From Streptomyces antioxidans (GTDB lineage: Bacteria; Actinomycetota; Actinomycetes; Streptomycetales; Streptomycetaceae), in the NCBI RefSeq assembly GCF_000968685.2, contig NZ_LAKD02000101.1, positions 1 to 64,000 of the forward strand: 64,000 bases of DNA, in the 5' to 3' direction. This document shows, in pieces, positions 63,872 through 64,000 of the stretch. Position 1 is the stretch's first letter, and the number at the start of each line of letters is the position of its first letter. Under the pieces are notes generated by a model that did not search any database, was not told the origin of the DNA, and was given only the letters and a program-made list of their open reading frames with translations. Made by a program: the position numbers and the translations under genes.

Positions 63872-63908
63872 CCGCCCGCACCCGGTTCCCGACGCCGGGT
63901 GCGGGCGG
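63872..63908. terminator. Terminator of snpA
   Basis: A perfect 14-bp stem: CCGCCCGCACCCGG (63872-63885), loop TTCCCGACG, complement 63895-63908. No gene is supported from here to the end of the window. Confidence 0.9.
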
Positions 63909-64000
63909 CTCGGCGTGTGCGGGACGCTTACCGGGTGTCCGGCGGAGCCGCGTGGTCCGTCGCGTGGCAGGGACTGCCGCCCCGGGGCCCCGGGACCTCG

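Overview
The window is high-GC DNA with strong third-position G/C bias, GTG and TTG starts and typical actinomycete families: a cvn conservon, a SARP regulator, nickel superoxide dismutase, a fused 2-oxoglutarate decarboxylase/dehydrogenase, a snapalysin and lon with HspR and ClgR sites. It is most simply a Streptomyces chromosome. From memory, the order sodN - sodX - CGNR gene - methyltransferase - amino-acid ABC transporter - malic enzyme, then further along kgd - two-component pair - methyltransferase-like gene - lon, matches one conserved S. coelicolor block (about SCO5254 to SCO5285). In this strain the block appears to be opened between kgd and the malic enzyme by about 20 kb of accessory DNA. 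These comparisons are recollection and inference, not a search.

Layout. 1-0.45 kb: 3' part of an IS982-type transposase. 0.5-5 kb: a GNAT enzyme, a divergent pair of diiron proteins (ferritin-like and AurF-like), an imperfect repeat block and a TetR regulator. 5.1-9 kb: an IS21 IstB fossil, RidA, a small conserved protein, a secreted NlpC/P60 hydrolase and a styrene-monooxygenase-like flavoprotein. 9-14 kb: cvnD-C-B-A. 14.4-22.5 kb: PP2C-like protein, MarR, GH25 muramidase, Lon, a spermidine-synthase-like protein and an OmpR/HisKA pair. 22.8-26.7 kb: kgd. 26.7-30.6 kb: a large NB-ARC/TPR protein and MerR.

Accessory block. 30.6-35.5 kb is a candidate peptide-modification locus: a 53-residue peptide gene with a perfect ribosome-binding site, a hairpin, an asparagine-synthetase/lasso-cyclase-like enzyme without glutaminase Cys, a GNAT acetyltransferase, a divergent XRE/TPR regulator split by an apparent -1 frameshift, and an alpha/beta hydrolase. 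35.7-37.3 kb is an IS5-type element carrying a passenger gene, whose right end supplies the stop codon of an SDR gene. 38.5-45.2 kb resembles bacterial p-terphenyl (echoside/terfestatin-type) clusters: A-T-TE synthetase, SDR and NTF2-like protein in one operon, plus nitroreductase, a TetR regulator with twin palindromic operators and a SARP activator.

Right part. 45.5-47.6 kb: DUF4097 protein and PadR regulator behind a palindrome. 48-54.6 kb: monooxygenase-domain protein, quinone-oxidoreductase-like enzyme, malic enzyme and a polar amino-acid ABC transporter. 54.7-57.2 kb: methyltransferase, CGNR regulator, sodX and sodN. 57.3-61.7 kb: TetR, NmrA-like reductase and a PAS/GAF/PP2C/ATPase phosphatase bracketed by 9-bp tandem arrays. 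61.7-63.9 kb: snpR-snpA protease pair.

The least explained system is the 31.2-34.6 kb peptide locus. The most confidently interpretable biosynthetic system is the terphenyl-type cluster.
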